NCBI GenBank assembly: GCA_964291485.2
Contig: OZ220224.1
Coordinates: forward strand, 1,488,001 to 1,552,000
Length of the DNA: 64,000 bases
Reading direction: 5' to 3'
Origin: Kistimonas sp964291485
GTDB taxonomy: Bacteria > Pseudomonadota > Gammaproteobacteria > Pseudomonadales > Endozoicomonadaceae
Shown here: positions 51,839-60,821 of the stretch, one piece after another
Layout: the number at the start of each line of letters is the position of its first letter
How positions within the stretch are numbered: the first letter of the stretch is position 1
Made by a program: the position numbers and the translations under genes
Notes under the pieces: model-generated
What the model saw: the letters and a program-made list of their open reading frames with translations, nothing else
The model's database searches: none
What the model was told of the DNA's origin: nothing

Positions 51839-52597
51839 ATGCCCTTAGAAAATCCCCAGTTCATCAGCGACCTGGTAAAAACCAATCCTGCCAATTCCGA
51901 CAATGCCGGGCAGGGGGCGGCCCACCTCCGGATCCTGAAAGATGCGCTGCTGAAGTCCTTCCCGCAGATTGCCGGTGAGGTGGAACTGAGCCATGAGGCG
52001 ATCAACCAGCTGCCGCAGGACATCATAGATACGGCGGAGGAAAAGGCGAACCAGGCCAAGCTGGATATTGCCGGCACGGATCCGGATAACGCGGGCAATG
52101 TGGATAACAACCTGACCGAGTTACGTGGCCTGATCGATGCGCTGCGCACCGAGTTTGATGATTTCCTGAACGACTACAGCCAGCGGGATTTCGTGGATGA
52201 GGCGCTGCAGAAAGCCTTTCCGGTGGGCTCGCCGTTCATCAGTTTTACCAATGCCACCAACCCGAAAGACCTGCTCGGTTTCGGCACCTGGGTGGCTGAG
52301 GCCAAGGGGCGTCTGTTGCTCGGTGCAGGCTCCGGCACGGACAGCCGGGGGGAAACCCTGTCCTTTACCGCAGGCGCGACCGGTGGGGCGTACAAACACA
52401 AGCTGGTCAAGGATGAACTGCCGGCGGTCAAACTCAAGATCGAAGGCAAGGTATTCGTGCCCGAGAGCTTTGGCGGGTATGACTCCGGCCCCGGTCATGT
52501 GCCGCGAACGGTCTACACCGAGGCCATGGGTAAGGACGTTCCCCATAACATCACCCAGCCATACCTGGTCGCCTATATCTGGAGGCGTACCGCATGA
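51839..52597 (+). CDS. tail fibre/collar-like protein
   Basis: A 252-residue structural protein. The N-terminal part (PQFISDLVKTNPANSDNAGQ, then HLRILKDALLKSFPQIAGEV) is a common fibre attachment region. The C-terminal part (FPVGSPFISFTNATNPKDLL, GFGTWVAEAKGRLLLGAGSG, HNITQPYLVAYIWRRTA) is the collar/tail-fibre tip domain. The next gene starts within its last four bases. Confidence 0.8.
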   Translation: MPLENPQFISDLVKTNPANSDNAGQGAAHLRILKDALLKSFPQIAGEVELSHEAINQLPQDIIDTAEEKANQAKLDIAGTDPDNAGNVDNNLTELRGLIDALRTEFDDFLNDYSQRDFVDEALQKAFPVGSPFISFTNATNPKDLLGFGTWVAEAKGRLLLGAGSGTDSRGETLSFTAGATGGAYKHKLVKDELPAVKLKIEGKVFVPESFGGYDSGPGHVPRTVYTEAMGKDVPHNITQPYLVAYIWRRTA

Positions 52598-52986
52598 CGC
52601 CGGCGCATTTCCTGGCCCTGACCGCCCGACCGGAAAAACTGGCGCGGGTGGTGGCAGAGGTGAACGCGCGGCCCGGTCACGCATACGGGCAGGGTGCGCC
52701 CTGGTGCCTCGGCGTGGATATTGAAACCGGGAAGGTGCTTTACCACGATGGCCGGCACCGTGCCGCCCGGGCGTTGTTAAACGGCGACAGCACTATACCG
52801 GTGTCTGTTCGTTTGCATCACCGGCAACACTTTGCGACCGACGGGAAAACCATCGGCGCCCGTTTCGAGGAAGGAATGGCATTCCATGCCTGTTACTGGG
52901 GCAACCCGGTAGACGGTCGGTGCCCACCAGTGCTGATAGCCCAGCGTGATGACAGCATCCGGGTCGTGATTGGGGAGGTGGACTGA
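52594..52986 (+). CDS. unrecognised protein with a ParB-like motif
   Basis: A 130-residue protein. The stretch VLYHDGRHRAARALLNGD resembles the GxHR nucleotide-binding motif of ParB/Srx-fold proteins. Surrounding sequence (PVSVRLHHRQHFATDGKTIG) is not enough for a family call. It is coupled to both neighbours (ATGA and TGATG overlaps), so it is part of the tail operon. Role unknown. Confidence 0.6.
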   Translation: MTPAHFLALTARPEKLARVVAEVNARPGHAYGQGAPWCLGVDIETGKVLYHDGRHRAARALLNGDSTIPVSVRLHHRQHFATDGKTIGARFEEGMAFHACYWGNPVDGRCPPVLIAQRDDSIRVVIGEVD

Positions 52987-54554
52987 TGGCTATCGTTGCC
53001 GTTCGCAATATGGGTGAGGGTGGCGTCATCCTCGACCGGGCGCCGTACAACCTGCCGCCCAATGTAGCCAGTTCCGGCGTCAATATCCGGGTGGTGAATG
53101 GTGATATCGCCCGGCTCTCCGGCACCGTTGGCATTTTTACCGGTACGGAAACCCCGCGCCATGTCGCGCCCTGGCTGCGTGCCCAGGGCAATGCCTACCT
53201 GGTGGCCTATGACAGCCGGGTGGAATTGCACACCGGGTTGGATACGGTGGTGGATGTGTCGCCGGATGATGGCATTACCGCCGGCGGCGAATGGGACAGC
53301 ACCCAGTACAGCCAGTTTGTCCTGATGACCAATGGCCGGACGGTGCCGCATATCATGGGTCCATCGGCAGATAAACTGGCGCCGCTGCCCAACTGGCCAA
53401 CGGACTACACCTGTCGCCAGATCCGCGCCTACAAGTCCTTCCTGGTGGCCATTGGTATCCAGAAAGGCAGTGTTGACCACCCTTACCTGGTGAAGTGGTC
53501 CGATGCCGCCAACCCGGATGCACTCAGCCCCAGCTGGGACTATACCGACCCGACCACGCTGGCCGGTGAGAACCCGTTGATGGGACAGGACGGGGAAATC
53601 CTCACCCTGGAAGAACTGGGTAGCGCCATGTACCTCTACTGTGAGTATTCCGTTTACCGGATGCAGTATATCGGCGGCACCCTGCTGTTCAGCTTCGACA
53701 AGGTGTTTTCGGATGACGGCATTGCCTCGGCGCAGGGGGTGGCGAGTTTTCCCGGCGGGCACCTGGTGGTGGGGCGGAACGATATCTATGTCCACAACGG
53801 CAACACCAAGACCAGCGCGGGGGACGGCACCATCGGCCGGTATTTCCGCGATAACTGCAAGCATCCGGACCGGGTGCAGGTGTGGCCCAACCATCGCTAC
53901 AAGGAAATCTGGGTCTGTTTCTCGACCCGCAACGACTCCTCGCTGTTCGACAAGGCACTGATCTGGAATTACCGGGAAAACATCTGGACGCCCGTGGATC
54001 TGCCGGTGGATGCCGACGGCAATGGCCTCTACAGCCGCTTTGCCATCGCGCCGGAATTTCTCGGCCCTGCACTCACCTGGGACAAGGTGGCGGAACTGGG
54101 CTGGCAGTGGAATGACCTGATGGATATCAGCTGGGCGGAGCTGGAACCCGCCAATGACAACCTGGTGCCGTTGGTGATTCGGCCGGATACCGGCCAGATC
54201 CTGCAGGGGGACCGCGGCAGCACCTGGGATGGTGTTAATTACCTCTCCTACATCGAACAGCTGAAGCTGGACCTGGATGAAGCCATTGGTAACTCGGTGA
54301 CGTTCAAGCACCTGTCGCGCATTTACCCGCAGATGTCCGGCTCCGGCACGGTGACCTTCCAGGTGGGCGGCAGTGATGCGCCCACCCTGCAGCAGAGCTG
54401 GAGCGCCAGCGCAGACTACAACATCGAAACGGACAGCAAGGTGGATGTCCGTACCTCCAACCGCTACCTGGCGATCCGCATGACGATGGACGACAGGGGG
54501 CACTTTTCCCTGTCCGGCTGGGACCTGGACGTGACAGAGACCTCATCACGATGA
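52986..54554 (+). CDS. large tail/nozzle-type structural protein
   Basis: A 522-residue protein without a firm family. It is made of strand-rich blocks: RVVNGDIARLSGTVGIFTGT, YSQFVLMTNGRTVPHIMGPS, NDIYVHNGNTKTSAGDGTIG. These recall the beta-propeller-like tail nozzle or stopper proteins of podoviruses. Its place after the adaptor and fibres, and before the ejection proteins, fits a tail tube or nozzle part. It overlaps the next gene by four bases. Confidence 0.65.
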   Translation: MAIVAVRNMGEGGVILDRAPYNLPPNVASSGVNIRVVNGDIARLSGTVGIFTGTETPRHVAPWLRAQGNAYLVAYDSRVELHTGLDTVVDVSPDDGITAGGEWDSTQYSQFVLMTNGRTVPHIMGPSADKLAPLPNWPTDYTCRQIRAYKSFLVAIGIQKGSVDHPYLVKWSDAANPDALSPSWDYTDPTTLAGENPLMGQDGEILTLEELGSAMYLYCEYSVYRMQYIGGTLLFSFDKVFSDDGIASAQGVASFPGGHLVVGRNDIYVHNGNTKTSAGDGTIGRYFRDNCKHPDRVQVWPNHRYKEIWVCFSTRNDSSLFDKALIWNYRENIWTPVDLPVDADGNGLYSRFAIAPEFLGPALTWDKVAELGWQWNDLMDISWAELEPANDNLVPLVIRPDTGQILQGDRGSTWDGVNYLSYIEQLKLDLDEAIGNSVTFKHLSRIYPQMSGSGTVTFQVGGSDAPTLQQSWSASADYNIETDSKVDVRTSNRYLAIRMTMDDRGHFSLSGWDLDVTETSSR

Positions 54555-54799
54555 GCTACCGCTACCGACCGCTGCTGGATAACGGCGAACAGGCGCTGCG
54601 CCACTACCTGGAACAGTCGCTGCGGGAGATCGATGCAGCGTTTCAACGGCTGGAAATCCCGCAGGCGCCCCTGTTGCTGAAACCGCCGGCGCGACCGGTG
54701 GACGGCATGGTGGTGCGGGCTGACGGGGTGCAATGGAATCCGGGCGAAGGCCGGGGGTTCTATGGCTATGACAATGGACAATGGATAAAGCTGGGGTGA
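54551..54799 (+). CDS. unrecognised small tail-region protein
   Basis: An 82-residue protein, not recognised. It contains EQALRHYLEQSLREIDAAFQ as one amphipathic helix and ends with GEGRGFYGYDNGQWIKLG. It is coupled to both neighbours. Small proteins at this place in podoviruses often assist tail assembly. Confidence 0.55.
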   Translation: MSYRYRPLLDNGEQALRHYLEQSLREIDAAFQRLEIPQAPLLLKPPARPVDGMVVRADGVQWNPGEGRGFYGYDNGQWIKLG

Positions 54800-54802
54800 T
54801 AC

Positions 54803-56026
54803 ATGTTTGGTGGACTATTTGGTGGTGATCAGGAGCAGGAAGTCAGTAACACGCCCTGGGGGCCGCAGGCGGAAGCCCTGCAGTTTGCGTTTGATGAAGC
54901 CAGAAAACTGTATAGCCAGGGTGCGGTTCCCGTGTTTACCGGTGACCGGGTTGCCGATCTTAATGGCGCCCAGTTGGATGCGCTGGGCAGTATGGGTAAC
55001 TGGGCGGCCGGTTTTGGCGGCGATATTTTCAACACCCTCAACGCCAATGCCTCCGGGCAGGCCGGGCAGTGGGGTGGCGCCGCAGACTGGGCCAACGGCA
55101 CACTGAACGGCAATGGTGTTGCAACACCGGTCAACCAGGGGCCGGACATGGGGCTGGTGGACAGCCTGTATAACAGCGACCTGGTCAACGACCAGGTGGA
55201 TGCCGCTACCGGTCGTATCTACGACAACCTCTACCAGAACCAGATCACCGGTATCAACGCCGATGCCGCTGCCTCCGGCAACATGGGTTCCAGCCGGGCC
55301 GGTGTGGCGGAGGCCATGGCGCGGAACGGGGCGGCGCAGATGGCCGGTGATGTCTCCGCCAGCATTGTCGGCAATGCCTACAACAACGCCGTGAATCAGG
55401 CGGGCAATGTGGCCGCCCAAAACGCCAGCCTGGGAATGCAGAACAACCAGCTCAACGCCAACCAGGGCATGGTAGCGGCGGGCATGCTCAACAACATGGC
55501 CAACAGCGGCATGGATAACCTTGCCATGGCCAACCATGTCGGCACCGGTAACCTCACCACCAGTTTGCAGGGCGGCAGTCTGCTACAGAACCAGCAGCAA
55601 AACGAAATCAACGCGGATATGCAGCTGTTCAACGAGCAGGCCAATGGCGGCTGGGATTTGCTGAACCGGTATTACGGGGTGATTGGCAACGGCAACTGGG
55701 GCGGCAACCAGACCATGACCACACCGGACCAGACCGGTAACCAGTTGCTGCAGGCCGGCGCCCAGCTTGGCGCGGCTTACCTGCTGGCGTCTGACCGGCG
55801 TTTGAAGACTGACCTGCAACCGGTTGGTAAACGCGGGCCACTGACCCGTTATCGCTGGCGCTGGAACGATGCAGCCAAACGAATCGGCACAGAGGGTTGC
55901 CCGACCGAGGGCTACATCGCGCAGGAGGTACAGCTACGTTACCCGCAGCATGTCACGACACTGAACGGTTACCTGGCGATTGATTACGCGGGATTGAACC
56001 GAACCCTGGCACAGGAGGGCGCATAA
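54803..56026 (+). CDS. virion protein with C-terminal S74-like chaperone domain
   Basis: A 407-residue protein. The N-terminal 300 residues are rich in Asn, Gln, Ala and Gly (NAVNQAGNVAAQNASLGMQN) like P22 gp7-type ejection proteins. The last 85 residues (LLASDRRLKTDLQPVGKRGP, EGYIAQEVQLRYPQHVT) carry the peptidase S74 pattern of intramolecular chaperones of fibres. It is the first of three genes placed like the ejection-protein trio. Confidence 0.72.
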   Translation: MFGGLFGGDQEQEVSNTPWGPQAEALQFAFDEARKLYSQGAVPVFTGDRVADLNGAQLDALGSMGNWAAGFGGDIFNTLNANASGQAGQWGGAADWANGTLNGNGVATPVNQGPDMGLVDSLYNSDLVNDQVDAATGRIYDNLYQNQITGINADAAASGNMGSSRAGVAEAMARNGAAQMAGDVSASIVGNAYNNAVNQAGNVAAQNASLGMQNNQLNANQGMVAAGMLNNMANSGMDNLAMANHVGTGNLTTSLQGGSLLQNQQQNEINADMQLFNEQANGGWDLLNRYYGVIGNGNWGGNQTMTTPDQTGNQLLQAGAQLGAAYLLASDRRLKTDLQPVGKRGPLTRYRWRWNDAAKRIGTEGCPTEGYIAQEVQLRYPQHVTTLNGYLAIDYAGLNRTLAQEGA

Positions 56027-57151
56027 ATGGCCGGTTTTGGTTTGCTGGAAACACTGCCCGGAATGCTGGACAGCCGCAGGCTGGAAGATGAGGCACCGGC
56101 ACCGTCGCCAATGCACTCGCAGCAACCGGTGAAGGAAAGTGCAGCCGCGCCTGACCGCATGTTGTGGGCGGGTACTTTGATGGATATAGGCAATATTTTT
56201 GCCGGCAATCCATCGACGGGCATGGGAATGCAGATGTACATGAATGCCCGCAATACACTGGCGCACAACAAACGGCAGACAGAAAAGGACAAGCGACAGG
56301 CAGAGCAGGACGCACTGAACCATCGTTACATGGAAGCCCGGATCAACGCCATGCAGCAACCGGCAGCCCGTCAGACCATCAAGGGAGCCGACGGCTACCA
56401 GTATTACCAGGATACCGGTGAACGGGTGTTGCCGAATGTACAGCGGGATCCGGCCCTGGATGCGGGCAGTGCGCCTTCGGCGGTACAGGAATACGAGTAC
56501 TACAACACCCTGAGCCCGGAACAGCAGCAACAGTTCCTCAGCATCAAGCGGGCGCAGTCGCCTACCATCGAACGGCTGCAGCAGGAGCAGGACATCAAAA
56601 CCAGCGCCAGGCTGAAAGAGCAGGCCGCGACACAGATGGCGGCGGCGAATGAGGCGGTCATTTCAGCCGACAGCATGCTTTCACCGGTTAACCGCGCCCT
56701 GTCGTTGCTGGAATCCGGTGCGGCGAGTACCGGCACAACACTGGATAAATTCATGCCGCAGTTCATGCAGAACCCGGATAACCAGGAGCTGATCGGGTTG
56801 ATCAACCAGGATGTGCTCAACCAGGCGCAGAAGATATCCGGCGCCCTGTCGGATGGTGACCTGGCATTGCTGAAAGACTCCACGCTCAGCATGAACAACG
56901 CCCCGGAAACCAACGTCAAGATACTCAAGCGGGCCAAACAGCTGATCGAGAAAGGGCGGCAGGAGGCCACACGGCGGTATCAGCATTTCTATGAAGGCGG
57001 CACGTATATCGATTACCGGCCGTCGTGGATGAATGATACGGCACCGGCGGCCACTGAGCCGGCACCAACCACGACCGAATCGGCACAGACACTGGCTCCG
57101 CAGGGGGCAGCACGTCCCACGGCGCTGCTCAACAAGTACGGGGTGAAGTAA
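56027..57151 (+). CDS. putative DNA-ejection protein
   Basis: A 374-residue protein starting directly after the previous stop. It has a Pro/Ala-rich start, a helical middle (NARNTLAHNKRQTEKDKRQA; SIKRAQSPTIERLQQEQDIK; LNQAQKISGALSDGDLALL) and a Thr/Ala/Pro-rich tail. No clear family was recognised, but place and composition match the internal ejection proteins of P22-type phages. Confidence 0.6.
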   Translation: MAGFGLLETLPGMLDSRRLEDEAPAPSPMHSQQPVKESAAAPDRMLWAGTLMDIGNIFAGNPSTGMGMQMYMNARNTLAHNKRQTEKDKRQAEQDALNHRYMEARINAMQQPAARQTIKGADGYQYYQDTGERVLPNVQRDPALDAGSAPSAVQEYEYYNTLSPEQQQQFLSIKRAQSPTIERLQQEQDIKTSARLKEQAATQMAAANEAVISADSMLSPVNRALSLLESGAASTGTTLDKFMPQFMQNPDNQELIGLINQDVLNQAQKISGALSDGDLALLKDSTLSMNNAPETNVKILKRAKQLIEKGRQEATRRYQHFYEGGTYIDYRPSWMNDTAPAATEPAPTTTESAQTLAPQGAARPTALLNKYGVK

Positions 57152-59151
57152 TGGATTGGCAAACGGAACTGGATAACACCTACAAAGCCCTGGAACAGGC
57201 CGATGCCGCAGGCAATGCCGACGACGCCCGACAACTGGCGCAGTATGCCCTGCAGGTTGAACAGATGCTGGCGACGCAATCAACTGCCAGCACCCTGCAG
57301 CAGATGCAGCCACAACCTGCACCGGAAACGCACTGGTATGATGCGCCCCGCGCCTTCCTGCAAGGGACAACGTTCGGCTTCTCTGATGAACTGGGTGCCG
57401 CTGCATCCGCACTCGGCAACACGATGCTGCACCGGTCGGATATCTTGCCGTTTACAGAGCAGTTCAAAGCCGAATACGACGGCAACATGGCAGCCTTCAA
57501 GGAAGACCGGGAAACATTCCGTGAAGAAAATCCCGTGACCTCGGTTGGGCTGGAAATGGCCGGTGGAGTGCTGTCTGGCGGTGTGGGTGGCTACAAGGCG
57601 GCAGCGACCGGTACGAAGGCGCTGGCCAATGCCGGGATGACCCTGCCAACGTTTTCCAACCTCTCCACCCTGGGAAAGGCCGGGGTGCTGGCAGCGGGTG
57701 GTGCGACAGAAGGTGCCCTGTATGGTATGGGAACCGCTGATCCCGGTGAGCGAACCGAGGGCGCAGCCAAAGGGGCGTTGGCGGGTGCCGTGCTGGCGCC
57801 GATCGCCGGTGGTGCCTTGAGCGTGGTAAACGACAAGGTGGCCACACCGGTGGCGAAAGCCATCTACCGCAAGCTGACGGATACCCCGGAGAAACAGGCC
57901 GACCGGTTGATCCAGCGGATACTGGACATGGAAGGCAAGAGTGTGGACGAAGTCACCGATGCGCTGGATCAGCTGGGGCCGGACGGGGTGCTGGCGGATA
58001 TCGGCCCGAACATGCAGGCAGTGGCGCGGGATATGGCCGACAACATGGGGCCGGGCAAACGGCAGATTAATGATTTTCTGGATACCCGCCAGCAAGGCCA
58101 GCAGGGACGACTGATGCAGGCGGCGGAAACCGGTATGGGAGCATCGTCGGATGATTTCACACCCACCGTGAAGATGCTGGAGCGTGAACGCATGGCGCAG
58201 GCCAAACCGCTGTATGAGGAAGCCTATGCGTCGGCGCTTCACCCGACGGACACACTGCAGAACCTGATGAACCGCCCGGATATGGTTGATGCCCTCAAGC
58301 AGGCAACGGTTGTCGCCAGGAACGAAGGGCATGAACTGGACGAAACCCGGCTGGTGGAAGTCTTCGATTACGCCAAGCGGGCGCTGGATGACAAATGGGG
58401 TACCGCACTGCGCCAGGGTGAACGCAACAGGGCACGGCAGATCCGGAACACCATCAATGCGTTGCTGGCAGAAATGGATGAGCAAGTGCCGGCATACAGT
58501 AAGGCGCGCAATATCTATGCGGGCGGCTCTTCACTGATTTATGCAGGTCAGCTGGGGCGCAAGATCCTCAAGGCGGACATGGAAGACCTGGGTCAGTCGT
58601 TGGCCGGCATGGGGGAATCGGAAAGGCTGCTGTTCCGTATGGGCGCGGTCAAGGCGGTTCGGGATGAGATAGAGAAGTCCGGCGCCACCCATGATGCGGT
58701 TAAACGGCTGTTCCGCTCAACCGACCGAAGCAACCGCCTCAAGCTGGCGTTCCGTTCGCCGGAAGAGTTTGAGGCGTTTGTGGTGAAAGCCGAAGCGGAA
58801 GCGCAGAAATCCAGCACCCGGGCCGCGGTACAGGGCAACAGCCGAACCGCCCAGTACCTGAAACAGTCGGAACAGATCAGTGATATGGCCGACCCTGGCA
58901 TTCTGTCGCTGGCCAGCAGTGATCCGCTGACAACCGGCATGACCATTATCAACCGCCTGTTAGGGAAAGGTGAACTGTCGCCGGAGGCCAAGGCTAAGGT
59001 AACGGATATCCTGTTCCAGCAGGGGCTTTCAGCGGAGGATATTGAAAAGCTGTTCCGTCAACGGGGAGGGAAAGCGGGTGGGGTGCTTGCCTTGCCGTTT
59101 GATCGGCGGGGGGCGGCTGCGCCGGGGGCTTTGGCTATATCAGAAGAGTAA
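57151..59151 (+). CDS. putative internal virion/DNA-ejection protein
   Basis: A 666-residue protein, the last gene of the late operon. It has a helical N-terminus (TYKALEQADAAGNADDARQL) and then FLQGTTFGFSDELGAAASAL and a Gly/Ala-rich stretch (GVGGYKAAATGTKALANAGM, GAAKGALAGAVLAPIAGGAL) that could insert into membranes. A long helical C-terminus follows. This layout is common in P22 gp16/gp20-like ejection proteins, which form a channel for DNA entry. Confidence 0.68.
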   Translation: MDWQTELDNTYKALEQADAAGNADDARQLAQYALQVEQMLATQSTASTLQQMQPQPAPETHWYDAPRAFLQGTTFGFSDELGAAASALGNTMLHRSDILPFTEQFKAEYDGNMAAFKEDRETFREENPVTSVGLEMAGGVLSGGVGGYKAAATGTKALANAGMTLPTFSNLSTLGKAGVLAAGGATEGALYGMGTADPGERTEGAAKGALAGAVLAPIAGGALSVVNDKVATPVAKAIYRKLTDTPEKQADRLIQRILDMEGKSVDEVTDALDQLGPDGVLADIGPNMQAVARDMADNMGPGKRQINDFLDTRQQGQQGRLMQAAETGMGASSDDFTPTVKMLERERMAQAKPLYEEAYASALHPTDTLQNLMNRPDMVDALKQATVVARNEGHELDETRLVEVFDYAKRALDDKWGTALRQGERNRARQIRNTINALLAEMDEQVPAYSKARNIYAGGSSLIYAGQLGRKILKADMEDLGQSLAGMGESERLLFRMGAVKAVRDEIEKSGATHDAVKRLFRSTDRSNRLKLAFRSPEEFEAFVVKAEAEAQKSSTRAAVQGNSRTAQYLKQSEQISDMADPGILSLASSDPLTTGMTIINRLLGKGELSPEAKAKVTDILFQQGLSAEDIEKLFRQRGGKAGGVLALPFDRRGAAAPGALAISEE

Positions 59152-59239
59152 TTGGACGGTTCGATGGTCTTTTATAGATCAGGATTTGGCGGCATCTATG
59201 CCCCGTTATGGCGCCTGAGTGGATGCCATTGATACTAAT

Positions 59240-59772
59240 GCAAGGTCATCTCCCTCTACGCCCAGTGGCGCAGCCGGGGTATGCGAGCGGTCCGCATCAA
59301 GGACGCTGCCTCCGGCCAGTCACTCATCCAGGAACTCCGCAAGAACTCCGGGGTTGCTATCGTGCTCAAAAAAGTCGAGCGCGACAAAGTGGCCCGCGTC
59401 TCCTCCATCACCGATATCGTCGAGGGAGGCCGGGTATGGCTGCCCACCGCCGCTCCCTGGCTCGATGAGTTCGTCGCCGAGTGCCTGGCTTTCCCGGCCA
59501 GCGCCCACGATGACCAGGTCGACGCCTTCTACATCCTCATCGACGCGCTCTCGCGCATCCACATGAGTCCCGCCGATTTCGACATCCCGATCAATCTGCG
59601 GGGTTCCCTGCACCGCACTGGCACCACAGCTCTCGACGATCTAATGGCATCAGGTCGGGAACCCGATCGCGACATCTCCTGGACAAAAGACAAGGCCGAC
59701 TCACCGTTCAGCGGCAGCCTCAACAGCTCCTTCGGCCTATCATCAAAGAGCTGGAAAGGTTGGGGTGGTTAA
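59240..59772 (+). pseudogene. C-terminal fragment of a second phage terminase large subunit
   Basis: From 59240 the frame reads KVISLYAQWRSRGMRAVRIK, then DAASGQSLIQELRKNSG, KKVERDKVARVSSITDIVEG and FPASAHDDQVDAFYILID. This is the RNase-H-like nuclease end of a terminase unrelated to the full-length one at 42873. An in-frame stop precedes it at 59236-59238, so the ATPase half is missing. Codon use strongly favours C-ending codons, unlike its surroundings. It is the relic of another prophage or a phage recombination scar. Confidence 0.75.
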
Positions 59773-60102
59773 ACTTATAAGCCTTCAGTAGATAGCGATT
59801 AAATCATCCATAATACTGAACAACGTGCATCGGCTTTTCTTACTTCAGCAAAGGTAAGTGTGAATTAGGTATATGTTTGAATATGTGGGAGTCTGTACCA
59901 CCCCCTTTTTTCAGTCATAGAGGAGAACGTAACAAAAACTAAATATCGGCTGGTGACGTTAGAGGAGAATATATGATTGCGGCTGATGGTTACTAGCATC
60001 GGGTCTTGAGTGCCTGAATGCAGCTCAAGACCCGATCAAAGTAACTCAGTTATGGTGGAGAAGATATAATTTGTGAAACTAGCCCCCCACCATTAAACCC
60101 TA
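59773..60102. other. gap with ribosome-binding site, micro-frame and hairpin
   Basis: About 330 bases between the terminase fragment and the pilin gene. AGAGGAG at 59961 precedes a seven-codon frame (59973-59996, MIAADGY), directly followed by a strong hairpin listed separately. The right prophage end is expected somewhere between 59152 and here, but no repeat of the left end was found. Confidence 0.4.
59998..60036. repeat. 13-base perfect inverted repeat near pilA
   Basis: ATCGGGTCTTGAG (59998-60010) and CTCAAGACCCGAT (60024-60036) are exact inverses around a 13-base loop, in which TGC and GCA can extend the stem. It lies 67 bases past the pilin gene end. It may be a terminator for either strand, though it lacks a T-run. 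Confidence 0.6.
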
Positions 60103-60612
60103 TTAAAGGGCCGCCAAGTTAGCGTTATGGCTACAGTTGCTTGGCAGGAATTTCTCAGGTGCGGTTGACGTACATGTCCAAGACCCAGCAGCGTTACGGC
60201 TGAAGTTAATTAGCGCACCCTTCAGATCGGCATTCATATTCGCAGCAGAGCTGACAACGTCAGGAGTATTAGGATCGTTGTCATCATCTACCAAAGTGTC
60301 ACTTTTTAACACCATCTGCACAATGCCAGCAGTACTGTTAGCTTCACCAGTTCTTTGTGTTTTGGCGCTATCGATAATGCCTGCGGTACTAATTCCTAAA
60401 GCAGCTGCTTCAATACTGTCTGGAAATGCACCATTTAGAGAAATGCGTTCTTCTACGTACGCTTTAGCAGGGCCGATATTGCTGACAGGTTCAGCGAGCT
60501 GCGCTCGAGCTGTGTAGTTTTGATACTGAGGAATCGCCACAGCAGCCAGGATGCCGATGATTGCCACGACAATCATCAATTCAATCAGGGTAAAACCACC
60601 TTGCTTTTTCAT
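60103..60612 (-). CDS. pilA: type IV major pilin
   Basis: A 169-residue type IVa pilin. The class III leader MKKQGG is cut before Phe7, and FTLIELMIVVAIIGILAAVA is the conserved helix with Glu at mature position 5. A C-terminal Cys pair (WTCTSTAPEKFLPSNCSHN) forms the usual D-loop disulfide. Such pili serve twitching, adhesion and DNA uptake. A canonical sigma-54 promoter lies upstream. No pilin assembly genes are in the window. Confidence 0.93.
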   Translation of the reverse strand: MKKQGGFTLIELMIVVAIIGILAAVAIPQYQNYTARAQLAEPVSNIGPAKAYVEERISLNGAFPDSIEAAALGISTAGIIDSAKTQRTGEANSTAGIVQMVLKSDTLVDDDNDPNTPDVVSSAANMNADLKGALINFSRNAAGSWTCTSTAPEKFLPSNCSHNANLAAL

Positions 60613-60663
60613 GCTTACACCTTGTTCTGTTTATCAGTTATCAGGTTGGTTCGCACTCCTATA

Positions 60664-60679
60664 AGCAACCGGTGTGCCA
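60664..60679 (-). promoter_or_regulatory. sigma-54 promoter of pilA
   Basis: On the minus strand TGGCAC-ACCGG-TTGCT is an exact match to the -24/-12 consensus, 52 bases before the pilin start codon. RpoN with the PilS-PilR pair is the known control of pilA in pseudomonads. The regulator genes are not in the window. Confidence 0.85.
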
Positions 60680-60710
60680 GATTTCTGACTGGCGTGCCAT
60701 GCTGCGTGGA

Positions 60711-60748
60711 AGCCTTACTGTAAAGGGATCTGCCGGATCAGTAAGGCT
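60711..60748. repeat. 10-base inverted repeat upstream of the pilA promoter
   Basis: AGCCTTACTG (60711-60720) and CAGTAAGGCT (60739-60748) are exact inverses around 18 bases, 32 bases upstream of the -24 element. It could be an activator site for pilA or a terminator for the upstream gene. Confidence 0.5.
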
Positions 60749-60821
60749 TTCGTCAGTGGCGGGGGTGTTACGTTGACAGGTAACAGGTGACCAAAATTTT
60801 ATCGTCGTGTGACAATTAAGG

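Noticed and set aside
52893..54503. 536-codon minus-strand frame opposite the nozzle-type gene
   Set aside because: Mirror frame; the plus-strand gene is coupled to its neighbours and has better composition.
57280..58485. 401-codon minus-strand frame opposite the ejection gene
   Set aside because: Mirror frame with His/Arg/Gln-rich composition typical of antisense reading.
59998..60036. tRNA-like fold at the strong hairpin near pilA
   Set aside because: It is a single long stem-loop without the other arms or a T-loop consensus.
27780..60100. Search for att core direct repeats at the two prophage ends
   Set aside because: No convincing shared core was found by eye between 27720-27880 and 59150-60110, and no tRNA gene is visible at either end.
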